DNA from: Bacteroidales bacterium
GTDB taxonomy: Bacteria; Bacteroidota; Bacteroidia; Bacteroidales; UBA3824
Reading direction: 5' to 3'
NCBI GenBank assembly: GCA_017962175.1
Contig: JAGCVU010000205.1
Location: forward strand, 1-64,000
DNA length: 64,000 nt
How positions within the stretch are numbered: the first letter of the stretch is position 1; each line of letters starts with the position of its first letter. Below the pieces are notes generated by a model. The model did not search any database. It had not been told where the DNA came from and saw only the letters and a list, made by a program, of their open reading frames with translations. Positions 33,634-41,579 of this stretch are shown here, one piece after another. A program made the position numbers and the translations under genes.

Positions 33634-34908
33634 ATGGCATCACTAAAAGGAGTAAACATAAAGCGCGGCACCATAGGTGCAAGCGTAATCGACAACAAGG
33701 ACGCGGTGTGCGGCTTGCTATCGTGTGGAACGGTGGTGGCTGCCAACCCCGACAAAGGCATTACAGGTGTAGAGTTTAACACAACCTATCGTCTTACCTG
33801 TATGGCCGACCTTGAAACGCTCGGCATTACCGAGAGTTACGACCAGAAATTTAGCATTTACCGCCACGTAAGCGAGTTTTACCGTATTGCAGGCGAAGGC
33901 AATGTGCTTTACCTACGAATTTACAGCGGTACAATGTCGCAGGCATTTCCACAGGCAAAACAAATGGTTGCCGATGCCGATGGCGAAATACGCATACTCG
34001 CTATTGCAGGCGCAGAATCAGAAAGCAACGTTACAGCCACCAACGGATTGCCCAAACAGGTGTACGATTCGATACCTTTGGCACAAGAGTTTTACGATTG
34101 GACATTTGAAACCTTCCGTCCGTGTCAGGTAATTTTGGAAGGATACCGATTTAGTGCACAGTCGGCAAGCAAAGCCGCCGACCTTCGCAACCTGAAACTT
34201 ACAGGCAACGTGGTGTTGGAAGCATTTAAAGTATCGGTATGCATAGGTCAAGACTATGCCGCAGTAGACAATCTTGCAGCCGACGATGCACGCCGCTATC
34301 GTGCCGATATTGGCACAATGCTCGGATCACTTGCTTATCGACAGGTAAACGGCAACATTGGCGAAGTGTCGGGCGGATGTCTTACCAACGCTGCCAAAGG
34401 CGTATGGCTCAAAGCCGGACTAAGCAACCATCAAGAGATTGCAGTATGGGACCCGCAGTTGGAACAATTAGACGAAAAAGGCTACATCTTCGGCATTCAT
34501 TACGCCGGAATGTCAGGTTTCTTTTGGAACAACGACTACACCTGTACTCCCGTAGTGCAAGACAAAGACGGATACTTCAACGAGTACACAATTTCGTATG
34601 GCAGAGTATTAGACAAAGCCGTGCGCGACCTCAGAACCGCACTTTTGCCCTACGTAAAAAGTAGCATTTCAGTAGACCCCGACACCGGCAAACTACCCAA
34701 AGCCACGGCAGCATACTTTGAGGCTGTGGGCGACCAAGTGTTTGAACGTATGGTAGCCGCCGGAATAATCACCGCCGGCAAAACCACAGTAAACGCCGAC
34801 AGCAACCTGTTGGTGTCGCCGCGCGAGTTGGAAGTATCGTTTGTGATAGTGCCCACCGGCTGTATCGAAGAGATCAAAGGAACAATCAACCTTAAAACTA
34901 ACCTCTAA
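33634..34908 (+). CDS. Tail sheath protein (DUF2586)
   Basis: Contractile-tail sheath subunit, so the phage is a myovirus like Mu. 424 residues with the DUF2586 layout: MASLKGVNIKRGTIGASV at the start, GNVLYLRIYSG, KPCQVILEGYRF-type strand, VSVCIGQDYAAVDNLA, GTMLGSLAYRQVNGNIGEV, and a C-terminal LEVSFVIVPTGCIEEIKGTINLKTNL. The tube gene follows directly. No domain insertions that would suggest decoration. Confidence 0.88.
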   Translation: MASLKGVNIKRGTIGASVIDNKDAVCGLLSCGTVVAANPDKGITGVEFNTTYRLTCMADLETLGITESYDQKFSIYRHVSEFYRIAGEGNVLYLRIYSGTMSQAFPQAKQMVADADGEIRILAIAGAESESNVTATNGLPKQVYDSIPLAQEFYDWTFETFRPCQVILEGYRFSAQSASKAADLRNLKLTGNVVLEAFKVSVCIGQDYAAVDNLAADDARRYRADIGTMLGSLAYRQVNGNIGEVSGGCLTNAAKGVWLKAGLSNHQEIAVWDPQLEQLDEKGYIFGIHYAGMSGFFWNNDYTCTPVVQDKDGYFNEYTISYGRVLDKAVRDLRTALLPYVKSSISVDPDTGKLPKATAAYFEAVGDQVFERMVAAGIITAGKTTVNADSNLLVSPRELEVSFVIVPTGCIEEIKGTINLKTNL

Positions 34909-34920
34909 TTCGTAATAGAT

Positions 34921-35337
34921 ATGATTATAGTTAAAAACGGACAAACCATAGGCGCAGGCGATGTGCAGATTTCGGTATTTGGCGACCTCAATATGGAAGT
35001 TACCAAACTATCGTATGGCGTAAAACAGAGCCACAAAAGCAACTATTCGCTTGGCAGTGTAAACCCTACGAGTTACAGCGTAGGCAAAAAAGAGTATTCG
35101 TGTACGCTTGGACTAAGGTTTAGTAGTATTACAAGCCTTGAAAAAGCGGCAGGCGGTTCGCTCTTAGACATCAAGCCTTTTAACATTATTGCCACATACG
35201 TAAACGAGGAAAACGAGATTGTAACCGACCGTATGTTGGTGAAATTTGCCGACCAAGGTCGCGAAATCACCACCGACAGCGAAGACGTTACACGCGAGTT
35301 TGAAATGTTTTGCCTTGGCATTGAATTTAACAAGTAA
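34921..35337 (+). CDS. Tail tube protein
   Basis: 138 residues immediately after the sheath gene, where the tube subunit stands in Mu-like phages. Beta-rich sequence with GAGDVQISVFGDLNMEVTKLSYG, SSITSLEKAAGGSLLDIKPFNIIATYV and a closing EFEMFCLGIEFNK. The lengths and the loop pattern fit tail tube proteins of contractile tails. Assignment leans on gene order. Confidence 0.7.
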   Translation: MIIVKNGQTIGAGDVQISVFGDLNMEVTKLSYGVKQSHKSNYSLGSVNPTSYSVGKKEYSCTLGLRFSSITSLEKAAGGSLLDIKPFNIIATYVNEENEIVTDRMLVKFADQGREITTDSEDVTREFEMFCLGIEFNK

Positions 35338-35378
35338 TGCATAATGCATAATTAGTAATTCTTAATTCGTAATTAAAA
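35337..35378. repeat. Intergenic ATAATKC heptanucleotide repeat (copy 6)
   Basis: Spacer of ATAATGC/ATAATTA/TTAATTC heptamers between the tube and chaperone genes. Confidence 0.55.
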
Positions 35379-35717
35379 ATGAAACCACAAGAATTAAAAG
35401 ACGGCATCACCCCTGAGATGGTGAAAGCCATGAAAGAACGCTACGGCGACGACAAAGTAAAGATAGCATCATTGCCCAAAGACGAGGATGCCACCGAGTT
35501 CTTAGACGTATTGGTGCGAGTTCCCGACCGCAAGACACAAGGCGAGTTTGAAAAATGGCTCGACAAAAGTCCCGACAAAGCCAAAGAGATTCTCGTGAAC
35601 GCCTGTGTGCTCACTTCAAAAGAGCAAGTAAAATCCGACGACGGATTGTTTGCCGGTGCTATCGACGCACTTAGCAAATTGCTTGTAGTAAGAACCGCTA
35701 TCATAAAAAACTGTTAA
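35379..35717 (+). CDS. Tail assembly chaperone, short (0-frame) product
   Basis: 112 residues, first part of a two-product locus. The sequence has DGITPEMVKAMKERYGDDKVKIASL, a helical middle and LSKLLVVRTAIIKN at the end. In dsDNA tailed phages the gene between tube and tape measure makes two chaperones through frameshifting (lambda G/GT, Mu gp41/gp42). Here the slippery heptamer A-AAA-AAC lies four codons before the stop. In this phage the tape measure gene itself is elsewhere, so the chaperone has lost its usual neighbour. Confidence 0.7.
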   Translation: MKPQELKDGITPEMVKAMKERYGDDKVKIASLPKDEDATEFLDVLVRVPDRKTQGEFEKWLDKSPDKAKEILVNACVLTSKEQVKSDDGLFAGAIDALSKLLVVRTAIIKNC

Positions 35718-35926
35718 CGACCTGCCCGAAAATTGACGGCGGGGAATATCCAACGTTAACCGACGAAATACGCAAAGGCAACGCCCTAATGTCGCTCTAC
35801 TTTCATATACCGTTTCCGGAAAATCTTCCGGACGGTGTGTGGGTAGAAAAATTTAGGCAGATAGAATGGCTTGCCGACAAAGGACTATTAGGCGCAAAAC
35901 AGCCGCAGACAGAGTATAATGCATAA
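35379..35926 (+). CDS. Tail assembly chaperone, -1 frameshift product
   Basis: Slipping -1 at 35705-35711 continues reading in the next frame from CTG at 35711 to TAA at 35924-35926, with no stop between. The extension is about 71 residues: LLTTCPKIDGGEYPTL, then MSLYFHIPFPENLPDGVW, then a helix ending KQPQTEYNA. Total about 182 residues. Together with the 0-frame product this fits the G/GT pair of tail assembly chaperones. The internal ATG (MSLYF) could instead start a separate short protein; the heptamer in the right register makes the frameshift the better reading. Confidence 0.65.
35705..35711 (+). other. Programmed -1 ribosomal frameshift site A-AAA-AAC
   Basis: The heptamer AAAAAAC is read in the zero frame as ATA AAA AAC, giving the X-XXY-YYZ register. 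Its downstream -1 frame is open for 71 codons. The zero-frame stop is only two codons further on. Confidence 0.7.
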
Positions 35927-35952
35927 ATCACAATTCATAATGCATAATTGAG
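35915..35952. repeat. Intergenic ATAATKC heptanucleotide repeat (copy 7)
   Basis: ATAATGC, ACAATTC and ATAATGC heptamers around the end of the -1 product and before the next gene. Confidence 0.55.
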
Positions 35953-36657
35953 ATGATTACAATTGACTTAAACGAACGTTACAAAAAAGCCTTTGGTTAT
36001 GTGGCAAAGGTGTCGGCAGAGGGTTTTACCAACAAAGTGGTAAGGCACAACACCGAACAGGCAGCGCATCACCTTGCGGCAAATGTGATTCATACTCAAA
36101 TAGACAAAGGTCTGTTGGCTATAAGTCAGGCAAAAGGTAATTCAGTTAATAAAAGTTTCAACGGCAAGGTAGAAGTGATGGTTTATGCCGGCGACTATAC
36201 CTTTGCCGACCTGAAACTAAAATCTGCCAACGACGGCAAGGTGTACGAGTTCCGAAACAGCCTGTTAACCGATGGCGAAAATGGCGTATTTGCGGCAAGT
36301 CCGATGTTGAAGTTCGACCGAAATAAAAAAATCACCGCCACGGCAATTGCAGGCAGTGATAATACGGTGGTAGAAGATTTCGGAATGGAGCCGTGGACAA
36401 TAACATTAGATGGTCTTTTGATTGATTTAGACAATCACCAATATCCATCAGCGAAAGTACAGACGTTTAGACAGATGTTTGAAACGCCCGACACATTCGA
36501 GGTATTAGAGTGTCAGCCGATGCTTGATTTGGGTATTACGGCATTGTACTTTGAAAGTGTAAAAAACTTGGCTATTGTGGAAGATTATCCCGATACGGTA
36601 AAATACCAACTATCAGCCAAGAGCATACAACCGCCTGAGTTTACAATTAGCGATTGA
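35953..36657 (+). CDS. Phage tail/baseplate protein (DUF6046-like)
   Basis: 234 residues. The start ITIDLNERYKKAFGYVAKV, the segment VMVYAGDYTFADLKLKSANDGKVYEF and FGMEPWTITLDGLLIDLDNHQYP resemble a family I associate with Bacteroidales Mu-like phages (DUF6046). Position between chaperone and hub gene equals that of Mu's gp43 tail protein, but length and sequence differ. Its C-terminus overlaps the convergent septoil-like gene by 11 bp. Confidence 0.6.
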   Translation: MITIDLNERYKKAFGYVAKVSAEGFTNKVVRHNTEQAAHHLAANVIHTQIDKGLLAISQAKGNSVNKSFNGKVEVMVYAGDYTFADLKLKSANDGKVYEFRNSLLTDGENGVFAASPMLKFDRNKKITATAIAGSDNTVVEDFGMEPWTITLDGLLIDLDNHQYPSAKVQTFRQMFETPDTFEVLECQPMLDLGITALYFESVKNLAIVEDYPDTVKYQLSAKSIQPPEFTISD

Positions 36658-37000
36658 TGTGTGGATTAAAAGTTCTAACCTCAACAGTTAAATCGGGATT
36701 ATGGTCTACAAGTTCAACTCGCAAATCGGGATTATGGTCTACAAGTTCATATTCGCCGCAATTACTTGGATAGTGTTCCATAACATAAACATCGGGGTTA
36801 TGGTCAACAATCTCTACCCTCAAATCGGGGCTATGGTCCACAATCTCTACTCTGCCATGCAGAGGAAAAGTTTTGCCATCGGCTTTTCGTGTAATAGTGC
36901 AGTTGTTTTTGTCGATGGTAAACTTGCCAATATCTATGGTTTGGGCAGCGGCGGCGTAGCATATTAACGCCATTGCAAATGATAAAACGAACTTTTTCAT
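36647..37000 (-). CDS. Secreted VDHNPDL-repeat protein (possible 7(1) septoil-knot/DUF6150-like)
   Basis: 117 residues on the strand opposite to the tail genes. The N-terminus MKKFVLSFAMALICYAAAAQ is a signal peptide with an Ala-Ala-Gln cleavage region. The mature part has four near-identical strands, (V/Y)E(I/L)VDH(N/S)PD(L/V), at residues 51-61, 62-72, 84-94 and 95-105. The spacer between copies two and three contains a Cys that could pair with Cys34. Alternating VDxxPD strands of this kind occur in the DUF6150 family, which has been described as a 7(1) torus-knot fold. This gene is a moron: expressed alone, secreted, unrelated to tail assembly. Its function (surface change, exclusion) is unknown. 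Confidence 0.7.
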   Translation of the reverse strand: MKKFVLSFAMALICYAAAAQTIDIGKFTIDKNNCTITRKADGKTFPLHGRVEIVDHSPDLRVEIVDHNPDVYVMEHYPSNCGEYELVDHNPDLRVELVDHNPDLTVEVRTFNPHINR

Positions 37001-37053
37001 AGTGTTTAAACGGTATTTAAAAGGTTATTAACTACGGTGTAAATATACAAAAA

Positions 37054-38073
37054 ATGTACTATTCTGCAAAAGCCGAGGCAACAATCGGCAAAATAAAAAT
37101 AGAGGGCATAACAGAAGCCGAGTTTGAAAGTAGCGTAGACGAAATTGGCGGCACTGCCAAAATAACGTTGCCACGCCGCTTTATCAACAAAAACGGCAAA
37201 GCGCTGTTAGACCTTATTCACACCGGCGACCGCGTAACCTTGAAACTTGGATACAATGGAAAACTTGAAACCGAGTTTACCGGCTATCTTGCCCACATCG
37301 GCGACGGTACTCCGCTTGTGTTGGAATGCGACGACGATTGGTACAAGTTTAAAAAGGCGGCACATATAACCAAAAGTTACACAAGTGTAAGCCTTAAAAC
37401 ACTATTGCAAGACCTTTGTCCCGGATATGCAGTTGAGTGCGTAGACTTCACCTTTTCGGGCGGATACATTATCAAAGACGTTACGCCATACACAGTAATC
37501 AAAAAGATAAAAGAAGAGGTTGGGTTCTGTGCCAAGTTAGACGAGCAAAACAAACAAATATCTTGCTTTTGGCCATTCGATTTTAAAGGGTTTGCAAAAC
37601 ATACCTACGTATTCGGCACAAGAAACGGCACACTGTTGAAAGAGTTGCGCGACAAACGTCTTGCGCCAAACATTGCATCTTGCGCACTTAAATTTATACG
37701 CAAAGAAGACCGAAAACTGCAAATAACAGGCAAGGCAAAACAGAAAAAAGGCAAGCCGATAACCGCAGTGGTAGGTTGTATGGAAGCCGATGCCGAAAAA
37801 CGCACAATGAACTTTGGTTCGGACGTAACATCAGAGGCAGAACTTAAAAAGCGAATCCAAACCGAACTTGAAAACAAAAGTTTCGACGGTTACGAGGGCA
37901 CAATCACAGGATTTGGCACACCACAAACAAAACCCGGCGACACACTAAAACTTGTAGACCGCGAGAACCCGGAACGCGAAGGCGAATACCTTATTAAAAA
38001 GGTGAAAGTAAAATACTCGCAAAGTGGATTTAGACGAGAAAACGAACTTAGTTATAAAATGCATTATTCATAA
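37054..38073 (+). CDS. Baseplate hub protein (gpD / Mu gp44-like)
   Basis: 339 residues. Late control gene D type: the N-terminus forms split-barrel strands (GTAKITLPRRFI, LIHTGDRVTLKLGYNGKLETEFTGYLAHIG), followed by LVLECDDDWYKFKK and, near the end, GTPQTKPGDTLKLVDRENPEREGEYLIKKVKVKYS, typical of hub proteins that hold the spike. The spike gene follows after 5 bp. No glycosidase domain is present. Confidence 0.8.
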   Translation: MYYSAKAEATIGKIKIEGITEAEFESSVDEIGGTAKITLPRRFINKNGKALLDLIHTGDRVTLKLGYNGKLETEFTGYLAHIGDGTPLVLECDDDWYKFKKAAHITKSYTSVSLKTLLQDLCPGYAVECVDFTFSGGYIIKDVTPYTVIKKIKEEVGFCAKLDEQNKQISCFWPFDFKGFAKHTYVFGTRNGTLLKELRDKRLAPNIASCALKFIRKEDRKLQITGKAKQKKGKPITAVVGCMEADAEKRTMNFGSDVTSEAELKKRIQTELENKSFDGYEGTITGFGTPQTKPGDTLKLVDRENPEREGEYLIKKVKVKYSQSGFRRENELSYKMHYS

Positions 38074-38078
38074 TTGAA

Positions 38079-38582
38079 ATGGCAGCGGGAGATATACTTG
38101 TAAAATTGATAGAGGAAGTATTAGCCAACTACGGCAACGATGGCTTTATATGTGGCGAGGTGGTAAAGGTAGACAAAAAGAACCTCACCTGCGACATTAA
38201 GTTAGACGAAAATCTTACACTGCCGGGTTGCCGACTTAATGCCGTGGAAATGCCAAATAGCACAAACCACGTAACGGTATTCCCAAAGATTGGCAGTTAT
38301 GTAAGCGGCATTGCCACTGCCGACCTTCGCGATGTGCTTATTGTAAGCATTAGCGAGGTAGAAAGCGTTGAAATCAAAGCCGACAAGGTAATAATCAACG
38401 ACCTTAAAACGCAATTGAATAAGATGAGCGCACGTATCGACGGCATTATTGATGCACTTGAAAATTGCGGTTCAAACAACTATGGAGGTGCTCTGCAAGC
38501 AAATATTAAAAGGGCATTAGATCAATTAACCGACAAAGAAATCTTTAACACCTTGTTTGATTATGAAAGCAATCAGTCTTGA
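38079..38582 (+). CDS. Baseplate spike / gpV-like protein
   Basis: 167 residues. Short OB-fold part at the N-terminus (FICGEVVKVDKKNLTCDIKLDENLTLPGCRLNAV) followed by VFPKIGSYVSGIATADLRDVLIVSISEVE, as in Mu gp45 / P2 gpV-type spikes. The C-terminus is helical instead of a beta-helix, so the tip may be incomplete or provided by another protein. Overlaps the next gene by 20 bp. Confidence 0.7.
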   Translation: MAAGDILVKLIEEVLANYGNDGFICGEVVKVDKKNLTCDIKLDENLTLPGCRLNAVEMPNSTNHVTVFPKIGSYVSGIATADLRDVLIVSISEVESVEIKADKVIINDLKTQLNKMSARIDGIIDALENCGSNNYGGALQANIKRALDQLTDKEIFNTLFDYESNQS

Positions 38583-38838
38583 CACCAACTACGACTTACA
38601 GGCGCAAAACGGCACATTGTTGTTGGGTATTACCGACGAGCAAAACGCCGCCTTGATAGTCAACACCGAAAAAGGCGAGTGGAAAGAACATCCGCAAATG
38701 GGCGCAGGTCTCAGGCACTTGATTAAAACGCAAAACACCGACCGCGAGATAATACGTCAAGTGTCGGTGGCACTAACATTCGACGGTATCAATGCCGCCG
38801 TAACAATCGAAAACGGAAAACTGAATATATCACTATGA
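38563..38838 (+). CDS. Baseplate wedge protein (gpW/gp25-like)
   Basis: 91 residues from the ATG at 38563; an upstream in-frame TTG at 38557 is less likely. The pattern ISLDTNYDLQAQNGTLLLGITDEQNAALIVNTEKGEWKEHPQMGAGLRHLI is that of T4 gp25 / P2 gpW / Mu gp46-type wedge components. Overlaps both neighbours, so this stretch is translationally coupled. Confidence 0.75.
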   Translation: MKAISLDTNYDLQAQNGTLLLGITDEQNAALIVNTEKGEWKEHPQMGAGLRHLIKTQNTDREIIRQVSVALTFDGINAAVTIENGKLNISL

Positions 38839-39119
38839 ACATAACAGCGGCAGATAGGCAGACACTTTTGGACATTGCATTGCAACAATACGGCAATGCA
38901 GAGGCGGCAATGGACCTTGCCATTGCCAACGATAAAAGCATATCGCAAGACATATCGGCAGGCGAATCTATAACCCTACCCGAAACGTTGCAAAACCGCC
39001 GCATGGTAAAATATTACGACATAAACTCAATTATGCCCGCCACTGCAATAAGCCCAAGCACAATAGTAAACGGCGGCATCAACTATATGGGCATTGAAAT
39101 CGACTTTATAGTATCATAA
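38835..39119 (+). CDS. LysM-like small tail protein
   Basis: 94 residues. TLLDIALQQYGNAEAAMDLAIANDKSISQDISAGESITLP is a LysM-type pattern, as in P2 gpX/Mu small tail proteins. In phage baseplates such proteins bind other proteins and not peptidoglycan. Overlaps the preceding gene by 4 bp (ATGA) and is followed after 2 bp by the baseplate J-like gene. Confidence 0.6.
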   Translation: MNITAADRQTLLDIALQQYGNAEAAMDLAIANDKSISQDISAGESITLPETLQNRRMVKYYDINSIMPATAISPSTIVNGGINYMGIEIDFIVS

Positions 39120-39121
39120 CT

Positions 39122-40012
39122 ATGGCACGCACAGTAGACGAAATAAAAGAACAAATGGCAGAGCGTTGGATGCACAACGCCGACCTTAAAGAGTTGTACG
39201 GATGGGAACTTGACGAAAACAGCGAGCCTCCCGCCTTCAATGCCTATTACTCAAAAGCGAGTATCGAAAACATCTTGCTCTACATAGTGGCATATTGCGG
39301 CTATGTTATAGAGGTGATAACCGACAACATAAAGGCAGAAATTGAGGCAGAAATGGCCACCAAAGTACCCGGCAGTCTTCAATGGTATGTAACCAAAATC
39401 AAAGAGTTTGTGTTTATGACATCGCTCAGTATAGACGACCGCGACAAAGTGGTATTCGACGACAATACAGGTGAATACATTATCGACAATACTTTAAACG
39501 ACGATGCTCTAACAAAAGCCCGATTGGTAAAACACGCCGTTGCCATCGACGACAATGTAGACAGTGTGCTACTGTTAAAAGTGGCAGGCGAAAACGAAGC
39601 CAAAGCACTTGTGCCGCTGTCAGAACCGCAAGCCGAAGCCTTAAACAACTACATATCACGAATAAAATACGCCGGTGTAAAAACCAAACTAATCAATGAA
39701 CCCGGCGACCTGTTTAACTGCGAGGTGGATATATGGTACGATGCCCTATATACCGAAAGCGAAGTAAAAACCGCTTGCGAAAAAGCCATCGGTACATATA
39801 TCAAGAGTCTGCCGTTTAATGGCGAATACTCAAATATGGCACTTGTGGATAGTTTGCAAGGAGTAAAAGGCGTAAAAGTGGCAGAATTAACCAAAGCCGG
39901 TTACATAATACCAAACGACGGTCGCGAGGAAAGCATTGATGCCAAAGTGCGACCATACGCAGGATATTTTAACGTTGGTACACTCACATTAAAAATGCAC
40001 TGTTATGAATAA
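39122..40012 (+). CDS. Baseplate assembly protein J-like (Mu gp47-like)
   Basis: 296 residues, position and length close to gpJ. Seen: N-terminal MARTVDEIKEQMAERWM, a long helix IENILLYIVAYCGYVIEVITDNIKAEIEAEM, KVPGSLQWYVTKIKEFVF, and a C-terminal domain VDSLQGVKGVKVAELTKAGYIIPN that matches the baseplate-J end. It would link the wedge to the fibre network. Confidence 0.7.
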   Translation: MARTVDEIKEQMAERWMHNADLKELYGWELDENSEPPAFNAYYSKASIENILLYIVAYCGYVIEVITDNIKAEIEAEMATKVPGSLQWYVTKIKEFVFMTSLSIDDRDKVVFDDNTGEYIIDNTLNDDALTKARLVKHAVAIDDNVDSVLLLKVAGENEAKALVPLSEPQAEALNNYISRIKYAGVKTKLINEPGDLFNCEVDIWYDALYTESEVKTACEKAIGTYIKSLPFNGEYSNMALVDSLQGVKGVKVAELTKAGYIIPNDGREESIDAKVRPYAGYFNVGTLTLKMHCYE

Positions 40013-40544
40013 TGCCATTTTGAGAATCGATTTTGGACGTTTGGCTGTGATGCTCTTGCCCGAAATGCTACGCCCACCGCGCATAATAGCATTGTTGGGT
40101 ATATTGGTAAAACCATTTGCGGCATTGCTAACAACGCTTACCGATTTTCGCACCGACAAACTGCAACGGCTAAAATACAACGGACAGGTGTGTAAGTTGG
40201 AATATTGCCTAAACTATCGATTTGGAAGTCGCGACAACATCAACGATTTAACCTATCCAAAGCGAATCCGCATATTAGACGGCACCGACAGCGACGGCAA
40301 ACCATACATAATATATTGTCGCGAGGTAAACGCAGTATACGATAAGCCCAAACAGCGAGGCGAACGCAACCAAATAATACTCAACCGCAGAAGTGTCAAC
40401 AATCAACGGTTTTACAACTTTATTGTGGAATGTCCGCGCGAATACATCAACGACAAACGAGGCGAAAATATCGAGAAAGAGTTTGCCGCCGTGGTAAACA
40501 CCTACAAAACACAGGGCAAAACTTGGGAACTTAGAATTATTTAA
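40005..40544 (+). CDS. Phage tail protein (position of Mu gp48)
   Basis: 179 residues, overlapping the J-like gene by 8 bp. Hydrophobic N-terminus (LAVMLLPEMLRPPRIIALLGILVKPFAALLTTL) followed by a mixed region FRTDKLQRLKYNGQVCKLEYCLNYRFG. It stands where Mu gp48 (tail protein I-type) does, and the RLKYNGQVC / LNYRFG segments would suit a small tail connector. Direct similarity was not recognised. Confidence 0.55.
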   Translation: MNNAILRIDFGRLAVMLLPEMLRPPRIIALLGILVKPFAALLTTLTDFRTDKLQRLKYNGQVCKLEYCLNYRFGSRDNINDLTYPKRIRILDGTDSDGKPYIIYCREVNAVYDKPKQRGERNQIILNRRSVNNQRFYNFIVECPREYINDKRGENIEKEFAAVVNTYKTQGKTWELRII

Positions 40545-40580
40545 TGCACAATTCATAATTCACAATTCATAATTGAACCA
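40545..40580. repeat. Intergenic ATAATKC heptanucleotide repeat (copy 8)
   Basis: ACAATTC/ATAATTC heptamers between the gp48-position gene and the fibre gene. Confidence 0.55.
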
Positions 40581-41552
40581 ATGGAAAAAGACTTTTCAAA
40601 ACATACGGTCTACGGCAATTTTTGCAGTATGGACAATCGGGCATTCCCGATCGATTGCGAAACCCTTGCCGCATTGCAGTCGAACGCCAAAAAGATGGCA
40701 GCCTTGGCACTGATAGCGGGATGCAGTAGATTAATTCTTACAGGCTGTAAGGTATCGGGAAGTAAACGCACCGAGGGATATGTATTCATTGTCAACGCCG
40801 ATAATCCTCTCACCGGCGAAGTAATCTATCACCCCGAACAAACCAAAGCCGATTATTGCTACATCAAAGAAGATCCCGTGCTTGTAGAAGCCGATGGCAA
40901 GAAATATCCCGAAGCCTACGACATCCGCTACATTGTAGACGGCAGAATCGACGGCGCATGGGCGTGGTCATCGTTTACTAACATTGCAGACATAAGTAAT
41001 GCAGCATTAAAAGAGGGGTTAACAAATGACATTAACAGCAAAGATGCGGCATTACGCACACTTATTGAACAAAAAACCACATCAAGTTCGGTTATCTTTG
41101 TTAGTGGAATGATAATGATGTGGAGCGGTGCCGCAAACGCTATTCCAAGCGGATGGGCATTGTGCGATGGTAAAAATGGACGACCAAATTTGATAGACAA
41201 ATTTGTACTTGGCGCAGGAGGTATTTATACCCCAGAAGGCGGTGCTATATCGCAGAGTATTACTCTTGAAGAAGAAAATCTCCCAAGACACAGGCATTCA
41301 GGATCAACCTATTCTGCTGGTTCTCATAAACACACAATCACACATCGAGGGTTTTATGACTGCAAAGGAAATGATAAAAGGTGTATGTCATTTAGTACCA
41401 TTAATACAGACGACGAAACAGCATCTTTTACCTGTTCTAAAGAAGGTAATCATACCCATGATTTTGTTACAGATTATACTGGTAGTGGCAAATCTTTTAC
41501 TGTCAACACGATGCCACCCTACTATGCGCTATGCTTTATAATCAAGCTTTAA
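40581..41552 (+). CDS. Tail fibre protein with tail-collar domain and HxH repeats
   Basis: 323 residues. The N-terminus (to about 170) is a phage-type attachment part with a helix of IADISNAALKEGLTNDINSKDAALRTLIEQ. The second part is a tail collar domain: GMIMMWSGAANAIPSGWALCDGKNGRPNLIDKFVLGAGG and closing TMPPYYALCFIIKL. Between them lie HRHSG, HKHTITH and HTHDF, the metal-binding HxH pairs known from T4 gp37/gp12-type fibres. The collar part is more AT-rich than the baseplate genes, consistent with exchange. Likely receptor-binding. Confidence 0.8.
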   Translation: MEKDFSKHTVYGNFCSMDNRAFPIDCETLAALQSNAKKMAALALIAGCSRLILTGCKVSGSKRTEGYVFIVNADNPLTGEVIYHPEQTKADYCYIKEDPVLVEADGKKYPEAYDIRYIVDGRIDGAWAWSSFTNIADISNAALKEGLTNDINSKDAALRTLIEQKTTSSSVIFVSGMIMMWSGAANAIPSGWALCDGKNGRPNLIDKFVLGAGGIYTPEGGAISQSITLEEENLPRHRHSGSTYSAGSHKHTITHRGFYDCKGNDKRCMSFSTINTDDETASFTCSKEGNHTHDFVTDYTGSGKSFTVNTMPPYYALCFIIKL

Positions 41553-41579
41553 TAATTCACCTTATAATATATAACAACT

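Noticed and set aside
36701-36967. Plus-strand frame opposite the VDHNPDL-repeat gene
   Set aside because: It is a shadow of the repeated DNA; the minus frame has a signal peptide and clean protein repeats.
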